Shown piece after piece: positions 20,267-30,974 of a DNA stretch of 64,000 bases (position 1 is the stretch's first letter; every line of letters begins with the position of its first letter). The translations under genes and the position numbers were made by a program. The notes under the pieces are model-generated. The model saw only the letters and a program-made list of their open reading frames with translations, was not told the DNA's origin and did not search any database. This DNA is from Flavobacteriaceae bacterium (GTDB lineage Bacteria; Bacteroidota; Bacteroidia; Flavobacteriales; Flavobacteriaceae). The DNA is taken from assembly GCA_947456815.1 (NCBI GenBank), contig CANGTL010000009.1:1-64000 (forward strand). Direction: 5' to 3'.

Positions 20267-20345
20267 CTAGCCCCGATAGGAACGGTATCCTTTTGTGCCG
20301 GTGTTCGGCGCAAAAGATTTAGTGGATAGCGGGAACTAGCTCCTA
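20267..20345 (-). repeat. Dispersed structured repeat family 1, copy B
   Basis: CTAGCCCCGATAGGAACGGTATCCTTTTGTGCCG gtgtt CGGCGCAAAAGATTTAGTGGATAGCGGGAACTAGCTCCTAA. Confidence 0.8.
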
Positions 20346-20404
20346 ATAAAATCCATAAAACTCTCGAATGTATTGCTTATTTTTGCAGTCAATTTGAATT
20401 ACTT

Positions 20405-22465
20405 ATGTTACAAAATCCAAAAAGATATACCATTACTGCTGCATTGCCTTATACCAACGGACCGATTCACATTGGGCATTTGGCGGGCGTTTACGTTCCT
20501 TCTGATATTTATTCGCGTTACTTGCGTTTGCTAGGAAAAGACGTGGCATTTATTTGCGGGAGCGATGAACACGGTGTTGCAATCTCGATGAAAGCCAAAA
20601 AGGAAGGAATCACGCCCCAGCAAGTCATTGATAAATATGACACCATTATTCGGAAATCATTTGTTGATTTTGGGATTTCGTTTGATAATTATTCGAGAAC
20701 TTCTTCTAAAATTCACCATGAAACGGCTTCGGCATTTTTTAAGAAATTATACGACGACGGAAAATTTATAGAAGAAGTCACTGAGCAATTGTACGACGAG
20801 AAAGCCGATCAGTTTTTGGCAGATCGATTTGTAATTGGAACTTGCCCGAAATGCGGGAATGAAGAAGCGTATGGCGATCAGTGCGAGAAATGCGGCTCGA
20901 CGTGGAATGCAACCGATTTGATCAATCCGAAATCGACTATTACAGGAACTACTCCTATTTTGAAAGCCACGAAACATTGGTTTTTGCCTTTAGATCAATA
21001 TGATGCTTTTTTAAGACAATGGATTTTGGTGGATCATGCCAAAGACTGGAAAACGAATGTCTTGGGTCAAGTAAAATCTTGGCTAGACGACGGATTGAAA
21101 CCTCGTGCAGTTACTCGCGATCTAGATTGGGGAATAGATGTGCCTGTTGAAGGTGCCGTTGGGAAAAAATTATATGTATGGTTTGACGCGCCAATTGGTT
21201 ATATTTCTTCAACCAAAGAATGGGCAGCTCATGAAGGAAAAGACTGGGAGCCATACTGGAAAAGTGAAGATACAAAGCTGGTACATTTTATAGGAAAAGA
21301 CAATATTGTTTTTCACTGCGTGATTTTTCCTGCCATGTTGAAGGCGGAAGGAAGTTATATTTTGCCTGACAATGTTCCGGCGAATGAGTTTTTGAATTTG
21401 GAAGGCAATAAATTGTCGACTTCAAAAAATTGGGCGGTTTGGTTGCATGAATATTTGGAAGATTTTCCTGGGCAGCAAGATGTGTTGCGTTATGCTTTAA
21501 CATCGAATGCGCCTGAAACCAAAGACAATGATTTTACTTGGAAAGATTTTCAAGCGAGAAATAATAATGAATTAGCTGCAATTTTCGGGAATTTTATTAA
21601 TCGTGTCGTGGTTTTGACGAATAAATACTATGATGGAATTGTGCCTCAACCAAACGCTTTTTCGGAAGTTGACGAGCAAACTTTAAAGGAACTAAAGGCT
21701 TATCCTGCGGTGATTTCAAGTTCGATTGAACGCTATCGTTTTAGAGAAGCTTTGGGCGAATTGATGAATGTAGCGCGGTTAGGCAATAAATATTTGGCGG
21801 ATGAAGAACCGTGGAAAATGGTCAAGACCGATCCGGAGAGAGTACAAACGCAAATGTATGTAGCCTTGCAAATAGCATCTGCTTTGCGTGTTTTATGTGA
21901 GCCTTTTTTACCATTTACCGCTGGGAAATTGGATGTCATTCTCAACCAGACCCACCATGGAAAAAGCTGGAGCGACGTGTCAGAACAATCCGAATTGATT
22001 GCGGTTGGACACAAAATTGGTGCGGCAGAAATCTTGTTTTCACAGATTGAAGACGAACAAATTCAGAAGCAAATTGACAAATTGGAAGCTACAAAAACTG
22101 CGAATAGTATGGAAAACAAAACGATGACGGCCCAAAAAGAATTGATCCAGTTTGAGGATTTCTCCAAAATGGATTTGCGCGTTGGAACTATTCTAGAAGC
22201 AGAGAAAATGCCGAAAGCCAATAAACTTTTGGTGTTGAAAGTAGATACAGGAATTGATGTCCGAACCATCGTGTCTGGCATTGCAGAGAGTTTTTCTCCT
22301 GAAGAAGTTGTTGGGAAAAAAGTCACAGTTTTAGTCAACTTAGCGCCTCGAAATTTGCGCGGCGTAGAAAGCCAAGGCATGATTTTGATGACGAACGATG
22401 TAGATGGAAAGTTGGTTTTTGTGAATCCAGATGCGGACGTCGAGAATGGGGAGACGATAAATTAG
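20405..22465 (+). CDS. metG: Methionine--tRNA ligase with C-terminal tRNA-binding domain
   Basis: 686 aa; [27 protein letters not shown]; zinc knuckle [24 protein letters not shown]-terminal [26 protein letters not shown]. Confidence 0.97.
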   Translation: MLQNPKRYTITAALPYTNGPIHIGHLAGVYVPSDIYSRYLRLLGKDVAFICGSDEHGVAISMKAKKEGITPQQVIDKYDTIIRKSFVDFGISFDNYSRTSSKIHHETASAFFKKLYDDGKFIEEVTEQLYDEKADQFLADRFVIGTCPKCGNEEAYGDQCEKCGSTWNATDLINPKSTITGTTPILKATKHWFLPLDQYDAFLRQWILVDHAKDWKTNVLGQVKSWLDDGLKPRAVTRDLDWGIDVPVEGAVGKKLYVWFDAPIGYISSTKEWAAHEGKDWEPYWKSEDTKLVHFIGKDNIVFHCVIFPAMLKAEGSYILPDNVPANEFLNLEGNKLSTSKNWAVWLHEYLEDFPGQQDVLRYALTSNAPETKDNDFTWKDFQARNNNELAAIFGNFINRVVVLTNKYYDGIVPQPNAFSEVDEQTLKELKAYPAVISSSIERYRFREALGELMNVARLGNKYLADEEPWKMVKTDPERVQTQMYVALQIASALRVLCEPFLPFTAGKLDVILNQTHHGKSWSDVSEQSELIAVGHKIGAAEILFSQIEDEQIQKQIDKLEATKTANSMENKTMTAQKELIQFEDFSKMDLRVGTILEAEKMPKANKLLVLKVDTGIDVRTIVSGIAESFSPEEVVGKKVTVLVNLAPRNLRGVESQGMILMTNDVDGKLVFVNPDADVENGETIN

Positions 22466-22470
22466 AGGTT

Positions 22471-22524
22471 AGCCACAAATGCATAAATTGTTTGTAAGGA
22501 AATAAGATTCGTGCATTCGTGGCA
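22471..22524. repeat. Intergenic inverted repeat GCCACAAATGCA...GTGCATTCGTGGC
   Basis: Read directly between metG and the HAD gene. Confidence 0.65.
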
Positions 22525-22539
22525 AAATAACAAAATAAG

Positions 22540-23238
22540 ATGAATTTAAAAGTAATTGCTTTCGACGCTGATGACACTTTGTTTGTCAATGAACCCTATT
22601 TTCAAGAAACTGAAGAAAAATTTTGTGCTTTGATGAGCGATTATTTGTCGCATCAAGGCTTGTCTCAAGAATTGTTTAAGACTGAAATTGCCAATTTAGA
22701 CTTATATGGCTATGGCATCAAAGGATACATACTTTCGATGATTGAAGCTGCGATGCGGATTTCAAATAATACGATTTCGTTGGAAGTGATTGAAAAAATT
22801 ATTGTTTTGGGAAAAGAGCTGCTGCAAAAACCAATCGAACTTTTGGATGGTGTCGAAGATACTTTGAAAGCGCTACATGGAAAATACAAATTGGTAGTTG
22901 CAACTAAAGGTGATTTGAAAGATCAACAACGCAAGTTGCACGATTCGGGTTTAGGCCCTTATTTTCACCACATAGAGGTGATGGCGGACAAGCAAGAACT
23001 CAACTATCAAAAACTGCTGAAACGTTTAGAAATAGCACCAAATGAGTTTTTTATGATCGGGAATTCTTTAAAATCTGATGTGCTTCCTGTTTTAGCAATT
23101 GGCGGACATGCGGTTCATATTCCTTTTCACACGACTTGGGAACACGAAAAAATTAGTCACAAAGTAGAACATCCCAATTTTAGAACTCTAGAACAGATAT
23201 CAGATGTCTTGCCTTTATTGTTGAAAGGTCGTCAATAA
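22540..23238 (+). CDS. HAD family hydrolase
   Basis: 232 aa; FDADDTLFVNEP, LVVATKGD, FFMIGNSLKSDVLP. Confidence 0.9.
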   Translation: MNLKVIAFDADDTLFVNEPYFQETEEKFCALMSDYLSHQGLSQELFKTEIANLDLYGYGIKGYILSMIEAAMRISNNTISLEVIEKIIVLGKELLQKPIELLDGVEDTLKALHGKYKLVVATKGDLKDQQRKLHDSGLGPYFHHIEVMADKQELNYQKLLKRLEIAPNEFFMIGNSLKSDVLPVLAIGGHAVHIPFHTTWEHEKISHKVEHPNFRTLEQISDVLPLLLKGRQ

Positions 23239-23663
23239 ATGTAAGTCCAATTTAGTCCGTCACTTATAACGGTTATCGTTCTATTGTTATCATCATACAT
23301 ATAAATTGAAGTTGCACCCGCAGTAGTTTTTCCTTTCCCGAACAACAATCCGGCTGGTGTAGTCAATTTTGCAGTATTAGTGTCATTAATATTTCTGAGA
23401 ATATACATTCGTCCAGGAAAAGCAATCGGACTTGGCAATACAAATTCTTGGTCCGTGGCCTGCGGATTTAGGGACAAGTAAAATCCATCGCTGATAGCCG
23501 TTGGCGAACCACTTCCCACAAGAATAAATGTTTTTACTGACACATTTCCGTTGATGTCTAAAGTACTTAGTGGATTGGTCGTATTTATTCCAACTTGAGA
23601 AAAACCATAATTTGAACTAAAAATAACAGACAAAACAATAAGGAAAGGCAGCACTTTTTTCAT
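23232..23663 (-). CDS. Small secreted protein with VGINTTNPLSTLDINGNV repeat-type N-terminus (fibre/adhesin-like)
   Basis: Signal MKKVLPFLIVLSVIFSSNYGFSQ; start set at internal Met. Confidence 0.6.
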   Translation of the reverse strand: MKKVLPFLIVLSVIFSSNYGFSQVGINTTNPLSTLDINGNVSVKTFILVGSGSPTAISDGFYLSLNPQATDQEFVLPSPIAFPGRMYILRNINDTNTAKLTTPAGLLFGKGKTTAGATSIYMYDDNNRTITVISDGLNWTYIY

Positions 23664-23798
23664 AACGTAGTTGTGTATTAAAAAATCGCACAAATAAAGA
23701 TATTTAATTTAATGCAATAAAAACGCCTCGAAAAAAAACAATTCTCACCGAAAACGTTTTCGTGTTGACAACTTTTTATGAAACATGTTAAAAAGACA

Positions 23799-23847
23799 AA
23801 AAAAAATCAAACGCCACAGTATTGCAAAACAACATTGCAGCGTTTGA
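23799..23847 (-). terminator. Rho-independent-type terminator of ssb
   Basis: Minus strand TCAAACGC...GCGTTTGA followed by an ~8-T run. Confidence 0.8.
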
Positions 23848-23857
23848 ATAATTAAAT

Positions 23858-24190
23858 CTACTTACCTAGTAACAATAATTCAGAAACCACTATTTCGGTT
23901 ACATACTTTTTGTCACCATTTTTGTCGTCGTACGAACGGTGTCTTAACTTTCCTTCTACTGCAATTTCTTTTCCTTTAGTTACATATTTTTCTACAATTT
24001 CTGCTGTTTTCCCCCACGCCGTAATGCGATGCCACTGGGTTTCTTCTACTTTTTCTCCTTTTTCGTTTTTGTACGTCTCGTTAGTGGCAATGGTTAGATT
24101 GGCCAGCTTTTTATTTCCTTCGAAAGATTTAATTTCAGGATCTTGTCCAACGTGTCCAATTAGATGGACTTGATTTCTTAGTGTACTCAT
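23858..24190 (-). CDS. ssb: Single-stranded DNA-binding protein, short form
   Basis: 110 aa; NQVHLIGHVGQDPEIKSFEGNKKLANLTIATNETYKNEKGEKVEETQWHRITAWGKTAEI OB fold; no acidic C-terminal tail. Confidence 0.93.
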   Translation of the reverse strand: MSTLRNQVHLIGHVGQDPEIKSFEGNKKLANLTIATNETYKNEKGEKVEETQWHRITAWGKTAEIVEKYVTKGKEIAVEGKLRHRSYDDKNGDKKYVTEIVVSELLLLGK

Positions 24191-24483
24191 GGCTTTTAAA
24201 AATTAAATTTATTGTCATTTGATTATTGTCAATGCATTTAGAATTGACGATGCGAAGTTGAAAAATTCACCAGTTAATAGTCGGTTGGTAACCGTTTAAT
24301 TTCGGTTGTAACTATTTGTAACCGTTTGCAAATGAATTTTAATTATTATATTTGAGTGGTTTTAAAGATAAATCTAGCCTGTTCTGTTAAGTCATCGACT
24401 GTCAGAATCATGTGCGTTTTCATTTTTAGAATTTGTGCAGAAAGACCTTTTCAAATCCATATAGTAATATAAATTTATAAGCC

Positions 24484-24837
24484 ATGAAAAACTGTTTAGA
24501 GTGCGGTGATGCCATTGCAGGCCGCGAAGACAAAAAATTTTGCTGTGACTGCTGCAGAAATAGCTACAACAACAAAATAAACAAAGACACCAATAATTAC
24601 ATGCGTAATATCAATAACAAATTGCGCAAGAATTACCGGATTCTTTCAGAATTAAATACCGATAAAAAGACAAAAACAACAAAAACCAAACTACTAAATA
24701 AAGGATTTGATTTTGAATTTTACACCAATCAACTTCAAACCAAAACCGGAAAAACCTACTATTTTGTGTACAATCAAGGCTACTTGAACTTAGATAAACA
24801 GCTGTTTGTTTTGGTAAAAAGAGACTTTAATACATAA
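24484..24837 (+). CDS. Zinc-ribbon-containing hypothetical protein
   Basis: 117 aa; N-terminal CLECGDAI...KKFCCDCCRNSYNNK. Confidence 0.65.
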   Translation: MKNCLECGDAIAGREDKKFCCDCCRNSYNNKINKDTNNYMRNINNKLRKNYRILSELNTDKKTKTTKTKLLNKGFDFEFYTNQLQTKTGKTYYFVYNQGYLNLDKQLFVLVKRDFNT

Positions 24838-24850
24838 TGATGTTATTGCT

Positions 24851-27241
24851 ATGAAAAAAAACAACAATTCTATTCTAGCTGCGGCTTTTATCGCAGTTGT
24901 AGTAGGGATTCTATATTATTCGATGATGCCGAATTGGGTATCGAATTCAACCAGTTTGTCTGAATTTTCGACGAATAAAGCATTAGAACACATCCAGTTT
25001 ATTTCCAAAAAACCCCATTACGTCGGTTCTAAAAACCACTCTGAAGTAGCAAATTATCTTGTTCAAGAATTAGAAAAATTAGGAATAAAACCTCAAATTC
25101 AAGAAGGAACTACACTCACCGAATGGGGCAATTTAGTAAAGTCAAGAAATATTATTGCCCGTATTGACGGTCGAAATCCATCGAAAGCCTTGTTGTTGCT
25201 TTCGCATTACGACAGTGCCCCACATTCTTTTTCAAAAGGCGCCAGCGACGATGCCTCCGGAGTGGCAACAATTCTTGAAGGATTGCGCGCTTTTCTCCAT
25301 CAAGACAAATCGCACAAGAATGACATCATTATTTTGTTCTCAGATGCAGAAGAATTAGGGTTGAATGGTGCGGCTCTTTTTGTTACAAAACATCAATGGG
25401 CAAAAGAAGTTGGGTTGGCCATCAATTTTGAAGCTCGTGGTACTTCTGGTCCAAGTTATATGTTGATGGAAGTGAATCGTGGAAATGCAGTACTTGTTGA
25501 TGGATTTAAGAAAGCAAACCCGAAGTTTCCTGTTTCTAATTCTTTGATGTACAGCATCTACAAAATGCTTCCAAACGACACGGACTTGACTGTTTTTAGA
25601 GAGAAAGGAAAGGTTCAAGGCTTCAATTTTGCCTTTATTGACAATCACTTTAACTATCATACGCAACAAGATTCGTATCAAAATGTGTCACCTAAAACTA
25701 TTGAACATCAAGGCTCGTATCTAATCCCCTTGCTGCGCTATTATTCAAATGCCGATTTGAAGGACTTGGATTCAACTGAAGATTTTATATATTTTAATAT
25801 TCCGTTCTGTTTTGTGACCTATCCTTTTTCGTGGATTTTGAACATGGTGATTGCAGCTTCGATCTTTTTTGCTTTCTTGGTTTTTATTGGGCTAGGGAAG
25901 AAAATCTTAATTGGGAAACATATTCTCAATGGCTTTTTAAATTTATTTGGAACACTGGTAACGACAGGAATTTGCGCCTATTTTGGATGGAACATACTAT
26001 TAGCCGCTTATCCAAGTTATAGCGACATACTTCAAGGATTTACTTATAACGGTCATTATTACATTGCGGCTTTTTCTTTTCTGGCGCTAACGATTAGCTT
26101 TCTTTTTTATTCAAATTCGAATACCACAACTTCAAATTTGAATCAAACAATTGCCCCATTATTTATTTGGCTTTTGATCAATTTTGGAATTGCTTTCTAC
26201 TTGCCTGGAGCCGGGTTTTTTGTCATACCCGTTTGTTTTAGTATATTGATGCTAGCCTATTTTGTACTTACACAAAAAACAAGTCTATTCTTCAATTTGA
26301 TATTCCTTTTACCTGCTATATTTATTTTTCTACCCTTTGTAATACAATTCCCAATCGGATTAGGTTTAAAAATGTTAGCAGGTAGCACCGCGCTATTAGT
26401 GCTAGTGTTTGCACTTCTACTTCCCGTTTTCGGTGCTTTTCCCAATAAGAAACAATGGGCAGCATTTTTCTTTCTAGTGTCACTTGCATTCTTAGTAGCC
26501 GCTCATTTTTCTTCGGATTATACGAGAAAACAAAACAAACCTAATAGTTTACTTTATGTTTTAGATGCTGATAAGAATCAAGCTAAGTGGTTGACTTACG
26601 ACACAAATTTAGATACATGGACCAAACAGTACTTAGGCAACAATCCAAAGGAAAATTCAAAAAATTTATTTGATGATTTGTTTAGCAAATACAATTCTGG
26701 AATCACTTATACCGCTAAAGCGCCTATAAAATCAATTGCTCGGCCTTCCATTTCATTTATTAGAGATTCTGTTGTTGGAAGTTTCCGTTACTTCAAAATT
26801 AAGATCTCACCGAATCGTTTTGTGAATCGATATGATATATTGGCGAATGAAAACATGAATATTTACCATCTTAAAGCAAATGGAGCAAAATCGCTTGATC
26901 AAGAAACCGATTTGTACAAAAGAACATCGTGTCGAGTACTAAGCTATTATGTAGTAGACAATGAGCCACTGCTTTTGGATTTCTGTATTCCGAAAAATAC
27001 GGCCTTGGACATGGATTTGCTCGAGAGTTCGTTTGACTTGATGTACAATCCAGTCTTTAAAATGAGTCCTCGAGAAAACTGGATGATGCCAACACCATTT
27101 GTTCTTACTGATGCGGTAGTGATAAAACAAAAAATTAGACCGACAATACCCAGTGCGCCAAAAACAGTCTTGCCAACCACAAATATGATAATCGCCAAAG
27201 ACAGCACCACACAAAATATTGATACATTAAAAACAAAATGA
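24851..27241 (+). CDS. M28 family metallopeptidase with C-terminal membrane domain
   Basis: 796 aa; LLLSHYDSAPHSFSKGASDDASGVATILEGLRAF, IILFSDAEELGLNGAALF, followed by several TM helices. Confidence 0.9.
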   Translation: MKKNNNSILAAAFIAVVVGILYYSMMPNWVSNSTSLSEFSTNKALEHIQFISKKPHYVGSKNHSEVANYLVQELEKLGIKPQIQEGTTLTEWGNLVKSRNIIARIDGRNPSKALLLLSHYDSAPHSFSKGASDDASGVATILEGLRAFLHQDKSHKNDIIILFSDAEELGLNGAALFVTKHQWAKEVGLAINFEARGTSGPSYMLMEVNRGNAVLVDGFKKANPKFPVSNSLMYSIYKMLPNDTDLTVFREKGKVQGFNFAFIDNHFNYHTQQDSYQNVSPKTIEHQGSYLIPLLRYYSNADLKDLDSTEDFIYFNIPFCFVTYPFSWILNMVIAASIFFAFLVFIGLGKKILIGKHILNGFLNLFGTLVTTGICAYFGWNILLAAYPSYSDILQGFTYNGHYYIAAFSFLALTISFLFYSNSNTTTSNLNQTIAPLFIWLLINFGIAFYLPGAGFFVIPVCFSILMLAYFVLTQKTSLFFNLIFLLPAIFIFLPFVIQFPIGLGLKMLAGSTALLVLVFALLLPVFGAFPNKKQWAAFFFLVSLAFLVAAHFSSDYTRKQNKPNSLLYVLDADKNQAKWLTYDTNLDTWTKQYLGNNPKENSKNLFDDLFSKYNSGITYTAKAPIKSIARPSISFIRDSVVGSFRYFKIKISPNRFVNRYDILANENMNIYHLKANGAKSLDQETDLYKRTSCRVLSYYVVDNEPLLLDFCIPKNTALDMDLLESSFDLMYNPVFKMSPRENWMMPTPFVLTDAVVIKQKIRPTIPSAPKTVLPTTNMIIAKDSTTQNIDTLKTK

Positions 27242-28041
27242 CACAAATCAGTATTTTAGGTTGTGGCTGGCTGGGTCTACCATTGGCACGAAAGTTAATT
27301 CAATATGGATGTGCAGTTAAAGGCTCAACTACTTCAGTCGACAAACTGACATTACTACAGCGTTCTGATATTATTCCATATAAAATTGCTATTTCTTCCA
27401 AAGAAATTGATGGTCCAATTTCCGCGTTATTAGACAACTCTGACGTATTAATTATTGATATTCCGCCTAAACTTCGTGGGGTCGAAAAGGACGATTTCGT
27501 TTCAAAAATTCAAGTACTAATTCCGAATATAGAAAAATCAAGTGTTTCAAAAGTAATTTTTGTGAGTTCAACTTCTGTGTATGGAGATGTCGATCACCAA
27601 GTAACGGAAGACTCTGTTCATGAACCTGCTACTGAAAGCGGAAGGCAATTGTTAGCCTCGGAGTTCTTATTAAAAGACAACGCTAATTTTCAAACTACAG
27701 TTGTTCGTTTCGGTGGATTAATCGGAGAAGATCGACATCCTATTCATTTCTTAGCTGGAAGAAAAAACATTGAAAATCCTGACGCACCAATTAATCTTAT
27801 TCACCTAGAAGATTGTATCGGAATCATCTCTAGTATTATTGAACAAGATTGTTGGGATGAAACTTTTAATGCTGTGACCCCTTTTCATCCTTCAAGGAAA
27901 GAATATTATTCGCAAAAAGCCCTTGAGATGAACTTAGATTTGCCAGAATTTGATGTTGATTCTATTTCAAGTGGGAAAACTATTTCAAGTGATAAAGTTC
28001 AAAATGTTCTTAAATACGAATTCAAAATAAACCCACTTTGA
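27238..28041 (+). CDS. SDR/NAD(P)-binding family protein
   Basis: 267 aa; SILGCGWLGLPLARKLI, VIFVSSTSVYGD; 4-bp ATGA overlap with the upstream gene. Confidence 0.82.
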   Translation: MTQISILGCGWLGLPLARKLIQYGCAVKGSTTSVDKLTLLQRSDIIPYKIAISSKEIDGPISALLDNSDVLIIDIPPKLRGVEKDDFVSKIQVLIPNIEKSSVSKVIFVSSTSVYGDVDHQVTEDSVHEPATESGRQLLASEFLLKDNANFQTTVVRFGGLIGEDRHPIHFLAGRKNIENPDAPINLIHLEDCIGIISSIIEQDCWDETFNAVTPFHPSRKEYYSQKALEMNLDLPEFDVDSISSGKTISSDKVQNVLKYEFKINPL

Positions 28042-28042
28042 T

Positions 28043-28972
28043 TTGAGAGCAAAGATAAAAAAAGCGGTTTCGTCAAAAATTGACGCCATCGGATTGCCAA
28101 TTCTCGCCTTGTGCTGGGTAAGTTTTTTCTGGGGAACCACGTGGATTGCCTCAAAAGAAGGCGTGAAACACATGCCTCCCATGCAGCTTGTAGCGATTAG
28201 ACAATTTCTCGGCGGAATTCTGTACGTAGGTTACTTTCTCATTAAAAAAACACCTTGGCCCAAACGGCAGCAGTGGCGAACGATTCTTATTTTAAGTTTA
28301 CTCAATTTTGTGTTGAGTAATGGATTGAGTACCTGGGGAATCAAATATATCAGTAGCGGATTAGGTGCTATTCTTGGTGCAATTTTCCCGATTTGGATTG
28401 TCATCATTATGTATTTCCGAGGTGAAAAACTAAATTCAAAAGCGGTATTTGGAATTGCCACTTGCTTTTTTGGCGTCTGTATTATTTTCTATGAACATTT
28501 GAAAGACTTTCTCGATCCAAATTTTAGTTTTGGTATTTTTTTGTCTTTAATCGCGACGCTTACATGGGCATTTGGCACTTTATACACAAAGAAAAAAGCA
28601 GCGAGTTTTAATCCATATTTTAGTTTGGGATTGCAGATGCTCATTTCGAGCTTATCGTTATTCGCGGTTATTGGCGCCACTGGAAACACGATTCCTTTAA
28701 CTGATATTCCTTCCAATTCATGGTGGTCGATTGCGTATTTAGTGATTATTGGTTCTGTCTTGACTTTTATCGCGTTTATATATGCCTTACAAAAACTGCC
28801 CGCGGAAATCAATAGTATTTATGCTTACATTAATCCTGTTGTCGCTGTGATATTAGGTGCAATTATATTCAATGAACCCTTAACTATGTATATCGCCAGC
28901 GGCGGATTTATCGTACTTGTTGGATTATATTTGGTCAATTTAGCGCTGAGAAAAAAAACAAATCCAATTTAA
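28043..28972 (+). CDS. EamA/DMT family transporter (TTG start)
   Basis: 309 aa, ~10 TM; WVSFFWGTTWIASKEGVKHMPPMQLVAIRQFLGG; SIYAYINPVVAVILGAIIFNEPL. Confidence 0.9.
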   Translation: MRAKIKKAVSSKIDAIGLPILALCWVSFFWGTTWIASKEGVKHMPPMQLVAIRQFLGGILYVGYFLIKKTPWPKRQQWRTILILSLLNFVLSNGLSTWGIKYISSGLGAILGAIFPIWIVIIMYFRGEKLNSKAVFGIATCFFGVCIIFYEHLKDFLDPNFSFGIFLSLIATLTWAFGTLYTKKKAASFNPYFSLGLQMLISSLSLFAVIGATGNTIPLTDIPSNSWWSIAYLVIIGSVLTFIAFIYALQKLPAEINSIYAYINPVVAVILGAIIFNEPLTMYIASGGFIVLVGLYLVNLALRKKTNPI

Positions 28973-28984
28973 TTTTTCACTATT

Positions 28985-30931
28985 ATGAAACTATTTCAAT
29001 ACACTTTACTGTTGGTCATCTTAAGTTCAACTTCTGCCTTTGCACAAGAAAAGAAAGATGCTGTTGCTCCCAATGAGAACTTGATTACAGAAAACATTCC
29101 GGAAATTTCGAAAGACTTGGCAAACAAAGTAAAAAAGTACACAGAAGCACGAGGCGCAACATTGGCAGCGGTACATCCCATTACCAATGAAATTGTTGTT
29201 TCAACACGTTTCGGAGCGACACCACAATTGCATCACGTAAAAAAACCGCTAGGCGACCGAACTCAAATTACCTTTTTTGACGAACCTATTAGCAATGCTG
29301 TTTTTGAACCTACAAAAGGGGAATATTTGATTTATTCGGCTGACGCAAGTGGCAATGAATTTGGACAATTGTATAAACTCGACTTAAAAACACTCGAATC
29401 AACCATGTTAACTCCTGGCGGCCGATCGCAAAACGGCGGTGTTACTTGGCGCAAAGACGGAAAAGGGTTTTATTATTCATCAACCAAGCGAAATGGTAAA
29501 GATCGCGACATCTATTTTTTGGATCCCGAAAATCCTGCTAGCGAGAAGTTAGTATTGGAGGTAAAAGGCGGCGGTTGGGGTATTTCTGACATTTCCTCTG
29601 ACTTTTCAAAATTACTTATTAGAGAGTCCATTTCCGCGAATGAATCTTATGTTTGGTTGTTAGAAATTGAAACGGGAAAACTTACGGAAGTAACCGATAG
29701 AAAAACGCCGAATATATTGCAAAGTGGCGCCAGTTTTTCAAAAAATAACAATGAAATTTGGCTTATGTCTGATAAAGACAATGAGTTTGAACGTTTGGGA
29801 ACATTTGATTTAACGACGAAAAAATTTACATTTTACACGAATTCTATTCCTTGGAATGTTCAAAATTATACGCTTTCAGAAGATCAAAAAACTTTGGTTT
29901 TCACCACCAACGAGGCGGGCTCTAGCAAGATGTATATCATGGACACTGCTACAAAATTATTCAATGAAGTCAAAAGTTTACCTCCAGGTTTACTTAGTTC
30001 CATGCGATTTACTTCTGATGATTCCGCTATTTTCTTTACGCAATCTACTGCAAAATCAGCTTCAGACGTATTCAAGTTGGTGCTGAAAACTGGAGAAATT
30101 ACCCGCTGGACTAAAAGCGAATTGGGTCAAATTCAAGAATCAGACATTTCCTTACCCAAAGCTATTTCATGGAAATCTTTTGACAAACTAACCATTACTG
30201 GATTTTATTATCCCGCTTCTACAAAGTTTAAAGGAAAAAGACCAGTCGTAATCAATATTCATGGCGGTCCAGAAGGGCAATCAATGGCTTCTTTTTTAGG
30301 TGCCAATAATTATTACACTAACGAAATGGGCGTGGCACTTATCGCTCCCAATGTTCGAGGTTCCTCCGGTTTTGGAAAAACATTTTTAACCAAAGACAAT
30401 GGGTATTTACGAGAAGATTCTGTGAAAGATATTGGCGCATTACTAGATTGGATTGCCTTACAGCCAGAACTTGACAAAGATAAAATTATGATTATGGGCG
30501 GAAGTTATGGCGGTTACATGTCGCTAGCAACGGCTTTTCATTATGCGGATCGAATTAAATGCTCTATAGATGTGGTAGGTATTTCCAACTTCAATACATT
30601 CTTAAAAAACACGGAAGACTACCGTCGTGATTTACGAAGAGTAGAATATGGCGACGAAAGAATTCCAGAAATGTCTGCGTTCATGGAAAAAATTGCGCCC
30701 ATCAACAATGTCGACAAGATCAAGAAGCCTATCTTTATTATTCAAGGAAAAAACGACCCAAGAGTGCCACTTTCTGAAGCAACTCAAATGCGTGATAAAT
30801 TGAAAAGTAACGGAAATATTGTCTGGTATTTAGAAGCCATCGATGAAGGACATGGTTTTAAAAGGAAACCCAATGTTGATTTTCAAAGACTGGCTGTCAT
30901 TCGATTTATGGAAGAATATCTATTGAAATAA
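28985..30931 (+). CDS. S9 family prolyl oligopeptidase
   Basis: 648 aa; GGPEGQ; catalytic GGSYGGYMSLATAFHY; HG near C-terminus. Confidence 0.92.
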   Translation: MKLFQYTLLLVILSSTSAFAQEKKDAVAPNENLITENIPEISKDLANKVKKYTEARGATLAAVHPITNEIVVSTRFGATPQLHHVKKPLGDRTQITFFDEPISNAVFEPTKGEYLIYSADASGNEFGQLYKLDLKTLESTMLTPGGRSQNGGVTWRKDGKGFYYSSTKRNGKDRDIYFLDPENPASEKLVLEVKGGGWGISDISSDFSKLLIRESISANESYVWLLEIETGKLTEVTDRKTPNILQSGASFSKNNNEIWLMSDKDNEFERLGTFDLTTKKFTFYTNSIPWNVQNYTLSEDQKTLVFTTNEAGSSKMYIMDTATKLFNEVKSLPPGLLSSMRFTSDDSAIFFTQSTAKSASDVFKLVLKTGEITRWTKSELGQIQESDISLPKAISWKSFDKLTITGFYYPASTKFKGKRPVVINIHGGPEGQSMASFLGANNYYTNEMGVALIAPNVRGSSGFGKTFLTKDNGYLREDSVKDIGALLDWIALQPELDKDKIMIMGGSYGGYMSLATAFHYADRIKCSIDVVGISNFNTFLKNTEDYRRDLRRVEYGDERIPEMSAFMEKIAPINNVDKIKKPIFIIQGKNDPRVPLSEATQMRDKLKSNGNIVWYLEAIDEGHGFKRKPNVDFQRLAVIRFMEEYLLK

Positions 30932-30935
30932 AACA

Positions 30936-30963
30936 AAAACCCCATCAGTATTGACGGGGTTTT
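30936..30963. terminator. Bidirectional hairpin terminator
   Basis: AAAACCCC atcagtattgac GGGGTTTT between convergent genes. Confidence 0.85.
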
Positions 30964-30974
30964 CGTTTATGATT

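Noticed and set aside
24346-24423. 25-aa minus-strand ORF (MKTHMILTVDDLTEQARFIFKTTQI) in the ssb upstream region
   Set aside because: Too short to support without conservation data
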